From the NCBI GenBank assembly GCA_028693445.1, contig JAQUVI010000003.1:101212-165211 (forward strand): a DNA stretch of 64,000 bases, written 5' to 3'. The stretch comes from Candidatus Absconditabacteria bacterium. Its GTDB lineage: Bacteria > Patescibacteriota > Gracilibacteria > Absconditabacterales > Absconditicoccaceae. Shown here piece by piece: positions 32,017 through 43,316 of this stretch. How positions within the stretch are numbered: the first letter of the stretch is position 1; every line of letters begins with the position of its first letter. A program made the position numbers and the translations under genes. Under the pieces are notes generated by a model. It ran no database searches, had not been told where the DNA came from, and saw only the letters and a list, made by a program, of their open reading frames with translations.

Positions 32017-32340
32017 TTAATTCTCTGACATTGCAAACTCTTTGGCAAACTCCTCAGCTTGTTCTGCGGAATACCTGTTCATAAAATGTTGAACCCTTTT
32101 TTCTATATCCAATTCGTCAGCAACATAAAGTTGTTGACACTCCTCTTCAAATATACAGCCGCAATCAACAACTTTAGAAACAGAGTCATCAATTGTCTCC
32201 ACAGAAGAAGATAAATCAGAAGGATCCGCATGAGCACAAAACATTCCATGTACACTTATTGGATCTTTTTGTAAGGCAATTTGCCTCTGAATGAACGACT
32301 TCTTTTCAGAGCATGTCATTCTCTTGTAATGTTTTCCCAT
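32017..32340 (-). CDS. Cys-containing 107-residue protein, unknown
   Basis: A 107-residue frame with no in-frame TGA and higher G+C than its surroundings. It has five Cys, including CGC and EEEC in the middle, and a C-terminal acidic helix (SAEQAEEFAKEFAM). Possible metal binding is a guess. Glycines are all GGN, in contrast with neighbours, so it may be a recent acquisition. It has its own terminator, supporting expression. Confidence 0.65.
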   Translation of the reverse strand: MGKHYKRMTCSEKKSFIQRQIALQKDPISVHGMFCAHADPSDLSSSVETIDDSVSKVVDCGCIFEEECQQLYVADELDIEKRVQHFMNRYSAEQAEEFAKEFAMSEN

Positions 32341-32568
32341 AGTTATTAGATTTTTTTAGATTATCAAAATATCATAATCATAGAAAACCCTTTTTCAAGC
32401 AAAAACACCATTTTAAAGTAAAACATATATAATAAGCTATTCCCAACTAGTCAATTTTTTATTTGACAAAGATATCAAAATCAATACATTCAAAGATGAT
32501 TACTCTTGAAAACATATATATAAAAACTATTCTAAAAAATATAAATTTTATTCGTTTTTCAAAAACAA

Positions 32569-34362
32569 ATGACAAAAAAATTTCTTTTTACTACTGCAAT
32601 TGCTCTAGTAACATTGATAATAACATACACTCAGGCAAATGCCGAAGCACAAATTATCATAGATCCTGTAACCAAAACAATCACAATTACTGGTATTACA
32701 CTAAATACAGGAATACAAACAACGGGAACAATTCAAACATGAATAACAAACACCGGAGTACAAGCAACAGGAACAAACACAATACAAACCTGACTAAATA
32801 CCACAGGAACCGAATTTGAACGCGCTCTTTCTTGGATGTATGTCAATTGATTAACCAAATATGACAATCAAACAGACTATAGAATGTATGATCCACTTAC
32901 TAGAGAAGAAGCAGCAAAAATGTTTTCTGAAGCATACAATGTTCTTTGATATACAAAAGAAATAAAAAATACTAATTGTAATTTTAATGACAAATGAATA
33001 TTTAATCCAGAATTAGTTCCTTTTATCCAAAATGTATGCCAACGAGGAATTATCAAGTGATTCAACAACAATTACATGGCTCAAAAAGAATTAACAAGAC
33101 CAGAAGCTATGGCAATTTTAATTAGAATGTTCGAAGGAAAGGTTTCATTTGAAGATCAACATCCACGATGGTCAGATTATTATATAAAATGAAAGGCTCT
33201 TTGACTAACAACATTAAGTAATAATAATTTTGAAAAAGAAATTTCAAGATATGAAATAGCTCTTTATATCTATAGATTACAAACAATTGCCAACGACTCA
33301 TCACTCAAATTACAATCGCAACTCACATTACAAAATCTCACAGGAATCGCACAGACATGATCAACCACACCTCAAACGGGGACAGAACCATCATCAGAAC
33401 TTGCTCAAAAATTTTCAGCAATAGCAAATTCTATTAGCGTAGAAAATGACCCAGAACTTCAAGAAGCAATCAGATGGATGCACGATAACTGACTTACAAG
33501 TTTTTCGACAATATGAGAATATAGACCATTCGAGGTTCTTACTAGAGAACAATCAGCAAAAATATTTGATGTATTTGCAAATGTATTCAATTTTTCACAA
33601 GAAAAATTAATTTGAACATTACCTATAGAATGCCAATTCAAAGATTTAACAAAAGCCGATCCAACACTGACTACACACATCCAAAATGTATGTAAAATGG
33701 AAATCCTCAAATGATGAAATCAATTATTTGATCCCAAAACTATATTAACTAAATGACAATTTATTACTGCTCTAATAAGATTGGTAGAAGGTAAAAAACT
33801 TGACGAAACAAAAGATCCTCGATGGACAGCATATTATCAAAAAGCATTGGATATGGGAATAGTATGACCTGCTGATGCGATTACTTTTGATAGTCCAATT
33901 ACTAGATACGAAGTAGCTTTATTTCTTTATAGATTTAGAGTGAAATTCCAATTAATCAATAATCTAAACACCAATACATTGGAAAATATGATTTTCAACA
34001 CCGTTCCATGAACAATTCAAACAACATGATGATTGCTCTCTTGAGAAATACCAGAAGCTTTTAAATCTGACATTTTCATTGATACCAACCTTCTTCAAAA
34101 TGCAAACTTTGAATTATGATATATAGAAATTTTCAACACAAAATACAAAGTTATCAAAAGCTCAACAGAAACATATTTTAGCAAAAATTTTGTACGATAT
34201 TGAGATGTTTATGATATTAGTACTGATCAAAAAATAGGAACAATAAACTTTATTGTAAGCAATAGAATTATTTTGGAATGAACCGCAAGAATAGAAGAAA
34301 AAATATATACAATTACACAAGCACCAAATACTACCGCTTACTACCAAATCAAAAAGAATTAA
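32569..34362 (+). CDS. Secreted SLH-domain surface protein
   Basis: A 597-residue protein with a signal peptide (basic start, hydrophobic core, cleavage after about TQANA, residue 24). A Thr/Gly/Asn-rich linker is followed by SLH-type repeats: DPLTREEAAKMFSEAYNVL and ELTRPEAMAILIRMFEGK in the first half, and a second set RPFEVLTREQSAKIF and ITRYEVALFLYRF further on. A C-terminal domain of ~120 residues follows. SLH domains tether proteins to cell-wall polymers, so this is a likely S-layer or surface component. TGA codes Gly at many sites. Confidence 0.85.
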
Positions 34363-34386
34363 TTATTTAATAAGCAAAAACAATCC

Positions 34387-35325
34387 ATGGAGATCAAAAA
34401 AATCAACACTGAAAAACTCCTCAACATAAACGGAACACACAGGCCGTTATCTTTTGATGAATTTATCTGACAAGAACATATCAAAAACGTACTCAAAACA
34501 GCTATAGAAAGTTGAAAAAAGAGAAAATCGCATATTGGTCATATTCTTTTTTCTGGACCAAGTGGATTCGGAAAAACAACTATGGCAAATATAATTGCCA
34601 AACAATCTGGTGTTGGGATCAAAGCTGTTACAGGTTATGCAATCACAAAACCATCAGAAATTATCAGTATACTAAATTCATTGGAACAATGAGATATACT
34701 TTTTATCGACGAAATCCATAGACTCAAACCAAATATAGAAGAAGTTTTATATATCGCGATGGAAGATTTTGTGATAGATATGGTTATGCCCGAATGATGA
34801 AATGTTAGAATTCCTATCAATCCTTTCACCTTAATTGGGGCAACAACTAAATCTGAATCACTTTCACAACCGATCAAAAATAGATTTGTGTATAATTTTC
34901 ATTTTATGGAATACGATTCCAAAGAAAAACAAATAATAATAGAAAAATATCTTAGACAATACGCGGTGGATTTCGACCCTTTCATCCTCTCAGCTATCGC
35001 TGCCAAAGTTGACGCAGTTCCCCGCGAAATCCACAATCTTTGTATCAAACTTAGAGATTTTGCTATTACACAAACCAATCATAAAATCATAAATCAAATA
35101 TGTCTCGATGCATTCTTGCTCCATAGCAAAATCGACGAATGAGGTATGACTCCTCTGCATGCAAAATATCTTGAAATCCTTCGTAACGCCGACAGACCAC
35201 TTGGTATCAAAACCATCTCGGTACAACTAGGTATCAATGAAAAAGCTGTCGAAGAAGACGTAGAACCACTCCTTCTCAAACTAAATAAAATAGAAAAAAC
35301 CGCAGCCGGTAGAATTATCATCTAA
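34387..35325 (+). CDS. ruvB: Holliday junction helicase RuvB
   Basis: RuvB drives branch migration of Holliday junctions with RuvA. The 312-residue protein has the entry [16 protein letters not shown] (Gly from TGA), Walker [10 protein letters not shown] (about 57-65), Walker B with LFIDEIHRL, sensor region [12 protein letters not shown] and the C-terminal winged helix ending [17 protein letters not shown]. No ruvA or ruvC is visible in this window. The usual RuvB C-terminal R-T-x-R-G segment is reduced. It starts 24 bases after the SLH gene. Confidence 0.94.
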
Positions 35326-35405
35326 GTCATTGCGAGCGTTAGCGTGGCAATCCATCTAAATCCCTAATGTCATTCCGACCTAAAGGAATTGGAGTCGGAA
35401 TCTAA
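35326..35405. repeat. Tandem dispersed repeats after ruvB
   Basis: A GTCATTGCGAGC...GGCAATCC element (35326-35353) followed by a GTCATTCCGACC...AGTCGGAATCTAA element (35369-35405). Confidence 0.85.
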
Positions 35406-35437
35406 TTTAAAATATCTTTTACCTCTTACTTATTATC

Positions 35438-36526
35438 ATGAAAAAACTTTTTTCTTTCATTCTTGCACTGGCAATCCTCGCACCACTCAGTAGCTTTGCA
35501 TTCAAAGCAGATGCTGGAGAAAATCTCAACATTACTACACCTATACAAGGCGATTATTACGTTGCATGAGGAAATGTAAATCTCAACACGACAACCAACG
35601 GTGATCTAGTTATTGCTGGTGGTAAAATTTTCATCAATTGAGATATTAATGATGACTTACTAATTGCTTGAGGAGAACTATTTATCAATGGGAATATCTG
35701 AGAATCTGCAAGAATAGTTTGATGAGAAATTATAATAGAAAGTATTATACAAAAAGACTTACTTCTTGCTTGAGGAGAAATCAACATAAAAGAAAGATCA
35801 AATATCCAATGAGAAACCAAAATAGTTGGTGGTAAAATAAATTTTGCAGGTATTGCAAACAACGTAGAATTTATTGCGGAAGAAATTATTTTACAATGAA
35901 CAATCAAAGGTGATGCAATACTAAAAGCCGAAAAAATAAAAATAGAAACCGGAGCAAAAATTATTGGAAACCTTTATTATGAAAATCAAAATAAAAATGA
36001 TGAGCTAGAACAAATTGTGTCAGGACAAATAACATTTAAACAAGAATCTTTCAGTAGCAAAAAAGAAATTTTATGACTATTTAGCAGCTTTGCAGGGGCA
36101 AGACTAGCATTTCTAGTGATTTTTGGACTTATTCTTCTTTTCACTGCTCATCAATACATCAAACCTTCATTAACAACACTCAACAAAGAACCTCGAGAAT
36201 CATTGGGATTTGGTGTCTTGGTTTATATAGCTCTTCCTATAATATCAATACTTTTGGCAATAACAATAATCTGAATTCCATTTTCATTATTGGCTATAAT
36301 GATTTTTATTACATTGATGATGTTCGCTAAACTTCTCAACGTTTATTTCTATACCAATTTCCTTATAGAAAAACGAGGTTGATACAACAAACTAAACAAT
36401 CGAAAAAAAATCTGAATTCTTTTGGGATGTTCTATCCTATCAGCAATTCTAAATGGTATCGACATGATATTCGCATTCTTCGCACTAGGAGCTATTATTA
36501 GAACTCATATTATCAAGAAAAAATAA
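35438..36526 (+). CDS. Bactofilin-like membrane protein
   Basis: A 362-residue protein with a signal peptide (cleavage near SSFAF, about residue 22). Residues about 30-180 are a beta-helix of short repeats with GDLVIAGGKIFING-type motifs, as in bactofilin or polymer-forming domains but extracytoplasmic. The C-terminal third has four or five membrane helices (LAFLVIFGLILLF, YIALPIISILLAITIIGIPF and others). Many of the AGG- and NG-turn glycines are TGA. A shape or envelope role is plausible; function is unproven. Confidence 0.78.
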
Positions 36527-36532
36527 TTCTAA

Positions 36533-36664
36533 GTCATTGCAAATTATGTGTGACATCTAAGTCATTGCGAATGAAATGTGACATCTAAGTCATTGCGAGC
36601 GAATGCGTGGCAATCCAACTCTCAGTTATTCCCGCTTTGTCGCGAAGCTGGGGCGGGAATCTAA
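36533..36664. repeat. Cluster of GTCATTGCGA and GTTATTCCCGC repeats
   Basis: Three partial copies of the GTCATTGCGA element in tandem separated by tgtgacatctaa, then one G+C-rich version of the second family (gttattcccgc ... gcgggaatctaa). Confidence 0.85.
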
Positions 36665-36684
36665 TTTAATTAATAAAAAATTTT

Positions 36685-37287
36685 ATGAAACAAATCATAA
36701 TTATAGGTTGATGATCGTGTTTCACAACAAAAGAAGCGTTTTATAATTCTCTCAAAACACGAGAATATAATCCTTTTGAAAAAAGCAAAAATCGAAGATG
36801 ACGAATTACAGAATAAACAAAAGAAACTCATCAAACAATGATTCCAGAAATGCCATGTAAACAAAACGCTAATTATGTAGCATGGAAAATACGGTTTGAA
36901 AGACATTTTCTTTTTCTAAACAATGAAGATACTATTCTAATAGGACATTCTCAATGAGCCGTTTTTCTTACAAAACGGTTAAGTGAAAACCAATTTCCAA
37001 AAAAAGTTAAACAACTTCATCTTGTTTCAAGCGTTTTTGACGACAATAATCTTGACGAAGAAACTATTGGAAATTTTGCTTTTGATCCAAAGAATCTAGG
37101 AAATATAACAAATCAATGTGAAAAAATAATACTTTATCATTCAAAAGATGATGATATTGTCCCTTTTAGACATAGTGAAGAACTAAAAAAACATCTACCA
37201 AAAGCAACATTTTTTATTTTTGAAGACAAAGGCCACTTTAGACAGGAGGAATTTCCAAAATTATTGGAAAATATTAAAAACAAATAG
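36685..37287 (+). pseudogene. RBBP9/YdeN-like alpha/beta hydrolase broken by TAA
   Basis: Reading frame 1 gives a complete RBBP9-like serine hydrolase except for one in-frame TAA at 36814-36816. Downstream the conserved IPEMPCKQNANY segment, WKIWFE (CGG as Trp), the nucleophile motif LIGHSQGAVFL and the closing EDKGHF (catalytic His) are intact. The TAA replaces one residue, most simply a CAA Gln. Either a true nonsense mutation or a polymorphism; TAA is the normal stop here. No initiation site obviously restores the 3' part, although ATG at about 36841 exists. Confidence 0.8.
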
Positions 37288-37308
37288 GTTTTATTTAAAA
37301 TTATTCTT

Positions 37309-38024
37309 ATGGGAAAATTTTTTACTATTAAAACTCCTGATAATCACATCATATACTGAACATTAAATTCAAAAATCAAATCTGACAAACTTGTTATTTT
37401 TGTCCATGGATTAAGCGGAAATCAATCAATACGTATTATTTTCAATGGAGCAAAATTTCTCGTAAAAAAGTGATTTGATACTTTTAGACGAAACCTTTAT
37501 AATTCTTCAATAGAAAAAGCTAGAGAATTAAAAACTGTCTATATCACAGACAATGCCTGTGATATAGAAACCCTTGTAAAGCATTTTAAAAAAACATATA
37601 TAAAAATATTTGTTATTGGTCATAGTTTATGATGATTAGCTATATTAAAAACAAATCCAAAAAACATAAATAGCGCTATATTGCGAGATGGATCATTAGA
37701 TCCTTACGATTGAAAAAAAAATACACTTTCAATAAAAAACAAAATTGTTACATAGGAAAATGAGGTATCGAAATACTAGTTTCTAAAAAAACAATAAAAG
37801 AACGATTAGAGAGCAAAATAAAACTTCTAAAAGATTATATACTACCAACGAAAATAATTTGTGCAGGAACAGGAAGATTAAAAAATCAACGAAAAAAATT
37901 AATTCCTTTAATAAAAAATAAATACGAATATATAGAAATACCCAAAGCAAGTCATAATTTCTGTGAAGAATGAGTAGAAGAACAATTATTCAAAGAAACA
38001 TTAAAACGATTAAAAAAATTTTAA
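37309..38024 (+). pseudogene. Alpha/beta hydrolase broken by a frameshift
   Basis: The first 148 codons encode an alpha/beta hydrolase N terminus (FVHGLSGNQ, then the nucleophile elbow IGHSLGGLAIL), ending at TAG 37753-37755. The C-terminal part continues in another frame from about 37749 (YIGKGGIEILVS, AKASHNF with the likely catalytic His) to TAA at 38024. An A-rich run at 37714-37722 is a likely indel site. It directly follows another broken hydrolase, so the pair may be decaying, or both may be assembly artefacts. Confidence 0.75.
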
Positions 38025-38037
38025 CTAACAAAACTTT

Positions 38038-38514
38038 ATGCTTCGAACACCACCACCCATCATCAAAATATATGAAGCACTTGGTGCAATTGCAGACCAG
38101 AGAATTGAGGTGACTCATGGGATTTTCGTCGAAGCAAAAGTTTATTCTTCGAGTAGAGAAAAATATTATACCGTTACTTACGATCCAGCAAACAATGCTA
38201 TTATGCTAAATGATAACGGTTCATACTGGAAAGGATACCTCGGGTATCCTGGGATAGCTATTCTTTTGCTGACAGGGTTTTTACCACTCCAAAAAGAATA
38301 TTCTGAAATACTCAAAGATATTCCCCGAAAAGAAATAAACACCAAAAATAATAATGATTTTGAAAAAACTCAAAAGCAAATTGACACAATGATCATCGAA
38401 AAATGATGAGATATACAAGCGTTCCACAAATATATCCAGAATATAATTGATGAAATAACAAAAAAACCATTATCTTATTTGGGAAAGAAAATACTACCAC
38501 CAAAAGGAAATTAA
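38038..38514 (+). CDS. Uncharacterised 158-residue protein
   Basis: A 158-residue frame from ATG 38038, with TGA as Gly at 38404 and 38407. The first 85 residues look like a small alpha/beta domain (PPPIIKIYEALGAIAD, VTYDPANNAIML, YLGYPGIAILLLTGFLP). The C terminus is charged and helical. No family is recognised. It lies 13 bases past the broken hydrolase. Confidence 0.7.
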
Positions 38515-38542
38515 TTTTATCTATTTTAAAAATCATACACTG

Positions 38543-38593
38543 ATGTCCGACCAAGAAATAATCAACAAAACATATAATGCAATTTCTAAATAA
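38543..38593 (+). pseudogene. Possible 16-codon gene remnant
   Basis: ATG at 38543 opens MSDQEIINKTYNAISK then TAA. It resembles the first residues of a small protein whose remainder is absent. Weak; could be chance. Confidence 0.25.
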
Positions 38594-38624
38594 ATTTCAC
38601 GCAAAATGGAACAATAAAAAACAA

Positions 38625-38651
38625 AAAAATCCCGTAAAACACGGGATTTTT
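38625..38651. terminator. Bidirectional terminator
   Basis: AAAAATCCCGT / ACGGGATTTTT, AAAAC loop, between convergent genes. Confidence 0.92.
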
Positions 38652-38665
38652 ATATCAAAACAACT

Positions 38666-39204
38666 TTACCAAGTTAATGTGTAAACAATTCCATTTACTT
38701 TCTTTTCCATTCGAACATTTGGTTGTCTAATAACATCAGCTGGTTTGAATTTCTCAAACAATCCCAGCATAATACCAGCATCGAAATCTTCCGGATACGG
38801 AGTGTTAATTTCCATCTTGATCTCTTTTTTTGGGGATCAAAAGAAAGAAATTTATACTCAACGATAAACCCGCCTTTGTGATTCATCTTATACGCCTTAT
38901 CAAGCATTTCAAATGCTTCTTTAGTTTCCTTAATCTGAGGTGGAAACTTAGCATTTTTGGGGATAGCCTTCCCAATAAGCTTCAGAGTTACGATACCAAC
39001 TTTTTCAGATATCTCCTTAAAAGCATTTAACCAATCCTGTTGGATATACCATTGGCCTGGCTTAGGATCATTGATACCATGCTTCTTAAGAATATCTCTT
39101 CGAGAATCTTCAGAAGCAGGAACTGCTTTTACAAAAGACAATATTGTCTCCCCATTGACTTTTATCGAAGCACTAGATGCTTCAAATTTTTTCATCACTG
39201 CCAT
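38666..39204 (-). CDS. Unknown protein with candidate -1 frameshift at A_AAA_AAG
   Basis: Frame 0 runs from ATG 39204 to TAA 38695 but its last ~40 residues look random. The -1 frame from the slippery heptamer A_AAA_AAG (plus-strand 38824-38830) instead gives a conserved-looking tail: PYPEDFDAGIMLGLFEKF and a closing VYTLTW, to TAA at 38666. The joined product is 179 residues, with an N-terminal part containing ILKKHGINDPKPGQWY and YKMNHKGGF. The pattern resembles a family of small V4R/H-NOX-like proteins, from memory and uncertain. No TGA is used for Gly. Programmed frameshifting, a genuine mutation or a homopolymer error are all possible. Confidence 0.65.
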
Positions 39205-39349
39205 AATTTTATTTTTTTATTTGTTAGTAATTATTTTATTTGCAGAAACAGAGATATACAAAAACAATTATAAATTGCAAACGAAAAATAATATTGACTT
39301 ATTAATGTTTTTCTATACTATAAATAAGTTTATAAAATAATATTAAATT

Positions 39350-40333
39350 ATGATAAATACGATAAATATAAGTGAGAAAGATTGAATAGATAAAAAAATG
39401 CGAAGCGAAATAATAGATATTTTAATTAAAAATGCTGATTTAGATAGAAATTTTCGTTTTAAAAATTTTTCAGAATTAAATAGTAATGAATTAGAATACT
39501 TATTTGCTTTTTTTGAAAAACATTACAAAAAAATTAAAAATCATTTCAAAAACTGAAATTATTTATTTCCAGACAATTTTAATGAGTTTAAAAAAATACA
39601 ATTGGGTAATTGTAAAAACACATATTCAGAATACAAAGACGTTTTGCTAAAAGAACTATCAAAGAACAAAAAAAAACTCTTTTTTGAAAACATAAGTAAA
39701 AATAAAAACATTGACATAAAAAAAATTGGATATTTTTTAATAGAAATAGGTAATACTTCTCAAGATTATATATTATGAAGAATAAACAATCAAAAGGAAT
39801 TTGCAGAAAACATTCAAAAAACAGGAATGTCTGAAATAAAAAAATTGATATACATAATTAATAACATGAATGACAATAAAAAAGTCATTACATTATTGGA
39901 AACCTTGTGAAAAGATTTATGAAAAGTACTAAGCAAATATGAAGAAGATGTAATAATATATCTTTGCAAAAAGATGGAAACAAAAGATATTATCAAATTT
40001 TTTGATATAAAAACTTTTTGATTTAATCAATTAGAAACTACCTTGCATTGTAAATATATAGAAAAAATATTTGAGATAATAGAAAATATATGATCAGAAT
40101 CTTTTTTATTATCAATTCAAAATGCTAAACCAGAATATTTAGCAAAATTAATAGATGGAACAACTATAAAATGAGCTTCTGATGTCTTATTAAAGAATGA
40201 CCGAATAAAAGAAATTGAAAGCAATAAAACAATTGAAGAAATTATTTTGGAAACAAACCATAATATTTTCAAAAAAGAAAAAACAAACAACAAAATAAAA
40301 ACCAACAAAAATAATATGATATGAGAAAAATAA
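39350..40333 (+). CDS. Uncharacterised 327-residue protein
   Basis: A 327-residue Lys/Ile/Asn-rich helical protein with many TGA glycines. There is no signal peptide or membrane segment. The repeating helix pattern could be an alpha-solenoid, but no repeat signature is clear. Its stop overlaps the start of a 54-residue ORF, suggesting translational coupling. Confidence 0.7.
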
Positions 40334-40485
40334 TTCATTCAACACTAGTTTATTGTCCTATAACAGGAGCAAAACATTTTTCAATAGAAGTTATTTGTTC
40401 GGAAAAAATTAATATTCAAGCCGAAAACCTAACCAAAAAAAATATTGAAAATAAAAAAACAAGAAACCGAACAACAAACAAATAA
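40321..40485 (+). CDS. Small overlapping ORF, 54 residues
   Basis: ATG at 40321 lies inside the last codons of the previous gene, in another frame, and reads MRKIIHSTLVYCPITGAKHF then a Lys/Asn-rich tail to TAA 40485. A strong terminator follows 5 bases later. The overlap with the upstream stop is a common coupling layout. No family. Confidence 0.5.
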   Translation: MRKIIHSTLVYCPITGAKHFSIEVICSEKINIQAENLTKKNIENKKTRNRTTNK

Positions 40486-40489
40486 AGAA

Positions 40490-40516
40490 AAAGCCGCGTA
40501 TCGCGGCTTTCTTTTT
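40490..40516. terminator. Bidirectional terminator
   Basis: AAAGCCGCG / CGCGGCTTT with a 3-base loop, between convergent genes. The tex stop codon (40515-40517) falls at its edge. Confidence 0.92.
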
Positions 40517-42812
40517 AAGAAAAACTAATGTTTCATTTCATGGTAGTTTCTGGTATACTATCATCATCTTTTCCACCTCTAGATCATCATATATCATTTT
40601 TTCTTTCTTCTGAAATTGCATATTTCACTTTTTGAACACCCTCATCATTTCCATCTTTCATAGTCAATGACACCTTTTCTCTTTCTTCATCAATTTCCAA
40701 AACTTTCACTTTTACTCTTTGACCAACACTTACGACTTCTATAGGATTGCTCACATAATGATTTGCCATCTGTGATTTATGAACCAGTCCATCACTATGT
40801 AATCCAATATCCACGAAAGCACCAAAATCTGTTACATTTCTTACAACTCCTTCAAGTTCCATACCAATTTTAAGATCAGTAATTTCCAAAATATCAGATT
40901 TAAAACATGGAACTTCCAATTCATCACGAGGATCCAATCCTGGTCTTTGTAATTCTTTGATAACATCTACCATAGTTTCATATCCAATATCATATTTTTG
41001 AGCCCATTCTTTGATTTGATGATCAGCATATTTCTCTACTGCCATAGGCAAAGTCAATGCTTTTTTTTTGATTCCAAGTTCTGTTTCAAGAAAAGCATAT
41101 ATTTGTTTATGAATTTCTGGATGGATACCTGTTGCATCCAAAACCTCTTTTCCTCACTTGATTCTCAAAAACCCAATTGCCTGTTCATACGCTTTTGGTC
41201 CAAGTCCTTTCACTTTTTTAATTTGCGCCTTCGATTCAAAAGGACCATTTTCATCTCTATAAGCTACTACATTTTTCGCTACTGCTTCACTAAGTCCCGC
41301 AATATATTGCAACAATGTATAACTCGCAGTATTTACATCAACTCACACTGCATTTACCACATCTTCTACCTTTTCATCAAGTTTTTCTTTGAGATATTTT
41401 TGGTCTACGTCATGTTGATATTGTCATACTCCAATCGCTTTAGGATCGATTTTTGTAAGTTCTGCCAATGGATCTTGTACTCTATGTGCAATACTAATTG
41501 CTCCTCTAATAGTTACATCCAAATCAGGATATTCCTCTTGAGCAAGCTTAGATGCAGAATATACAGATGCCCCAGATTCAGAAGTTATCATATACTTCAC
41601 ATTCAATTTATATTTTTTGATAAATTCATTTACCACTTTTTCAGATTCTCTCGAAGCCGTGCCATTTCCGATCACTATTAAATCAATTTTATAATCAGAC
41701 ACTAATTTCAATAAAGTTTGTCGACTTTCTTCAATTTTATTTTGTGGTTCTGTTGGATAAATAACGGTTTTTGCGAGGAATTTTCCTGTCTTATCGACAA
41801 CTGCTAGCTTACATCATGTTCTAAACGCAGGATCAAATCCGAGCACGGTCATACCTTTGATCGGAGGCGTTAATAAAAGGTTCTTTAGATTTTCTCCAAA
41901 CACTTTGATCGCAGCTTCGTCAGATCGTCTTTTTTTATCAGATCTGAGTTCTCTTTCCAATGATGGCAATAACAATCTATCCAATCCATCTCTAATTGCT
42001 TCTTCCAAATACGAAACAGAGCTTTTTGCTTGTTTTGGCACAAAAAAGCCAACTGCAGATTCCCAAATTCTAGCATCTGACAAAGTCAATTTCAAAGAAA
42101 GTTGTTTTTCTGATTCTGCTCTAGTCACTGCAAGATATGCATAAGACGGCATTTCTCATAACTTCTTGGAATACGATTTATAGATTTTATATACTCAGTT
42201 TTCTTCAAAAGTTTTAGTAGCTTTGGTTCCCAAAAGAGCGTTAGTGTCTTCCCAAGTTTTGATTTCATCTCTCAAATCCGCATGATCAGATACATCTTCT
42301 GCTACAATATCTTTTGCTCCTTGAATAGCTTCTTTGATATCTTTCACAGAAGTCTTGGCATCACCAGTATCTTTAATAAATTTCTCCGCTTCCGCTTCGA
42401 ATTCCTCTTTAGTAAAATCAGCCTTCGCCAAAATCTTCGCCAACGGCTCAAGTCATTTTGCCTTGGCGAGAGTTGCCTTAGTATTCTTCTTTTCTTTGTA
42501 TGGACGATAAAGATCCTCAACTCTCGCCAAGGTCTCAGCTTCCATTATTTGTTTTCTAAGTTCATCAGTCATCAAGCCTTTTTCATCGATCAAACGAATC
42601 ACATCCGCCTTTCTCGCCTCCAAATTTTTGGTATAGGTATAAATATCATTAAAATCTCTAAGCTGCTCGTCAGTCGCTCATTTCGTCATTTCTTTACGAT
42701 ATCTGGCAATAAACGGAACCGTATTTCCTTCATTCAAAAGTTCTATAATCGTCGTAATTACTCATCTTTCCATTCCCGTTTTGGAAACTATCAACCCGAT
42801 CAAATCAGCCAT
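40515..42812 (-). CDS. tex: Tex transcription accessory protein
   Basis: Tex (Spt6-like core) binds nucleic acid and transcription complexes. The 765-residue length is usual. Visible elements are the N-terminal helical region with PFIARYRKE, the YqgF-like domain with VLGFDPAFRTGCKLAVVD, the HhH region (ASYTLLQYIAGLSEAVAKNV, KGLGPKAYEQAIGFLRI), and a C-terminal S1 domain (GVVRNVTDFGAFVDIG, DGLVHKS). The C-terminal tail is Gly/Ser-rich. Few TGA codons are used, as in other conserved housekeeping genes here. Confidence 0.96.
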
Positions 42813-42842
42813 TTATATTTATATATAATATAAAACCACGAT

Positions 42843-42880
42843 GTCATTCCGACCTTGTTGCGTAGCTGGAGTCGGAATCT
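42843..42880. repeat. GTCATTCCGAC...GTCGGAATCT element
   Basis: One intergenic copy upstream of tex. The rest of 42813-43042 is A/T-rich with no gene seen. Confidence 0.85.
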
Positions 42881-43042
42881 GTTCTAAATTTCAGCAAATC
42901 AGACTTTATCAAATCCAGCCTTGATGTCAATTCAAAAATTTTTGACAAAAAAAACATTCTGTGTATAATTGAAATTGAGATGTTGAGAAAATAGCCTATG
43001 ATACAATTAAGATATTATTTTAAATTATTATTACAATAAAAA

Positions 43043-43306
43043 ATGTCAGAATTAGAATTATTAAAACCTATTGAAACAAACAACGAAAATGAAGAAACAA
43101 AGATTGAACAAAAAGATTATGAAGAAGAACTATTCGAAATGATGAATCAAAATTCAGAATTAGAATGATTAACAGAAGAATATGATGAAGAACAAGTATT
43201 TGAGAAATTTACTCAAAGAAAAGAATCTAAAAAAGAAAAAACATCTCCTCAAAAAAAGAAACTTAAACAAAATACTCAAAATCATCTCAAAGAAGTTTTA
43301 CGATAA
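43043..43306 (+). CDS. Small acidic/basic helical protein
   Basis: An 87-residue frame: acidic N-terminal half (about 35 Glu/Asp/Asn) and Lys-rich C-terminal half, one TGA as Gly. It ends 10 bases before the broken C39 peptidase gene. This could be a peptidase substrate or leader-bearing peptide, a speculation based on position only. Confidence 0.6.
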
Positions 43307-43316
43307 ACAAACAAAA

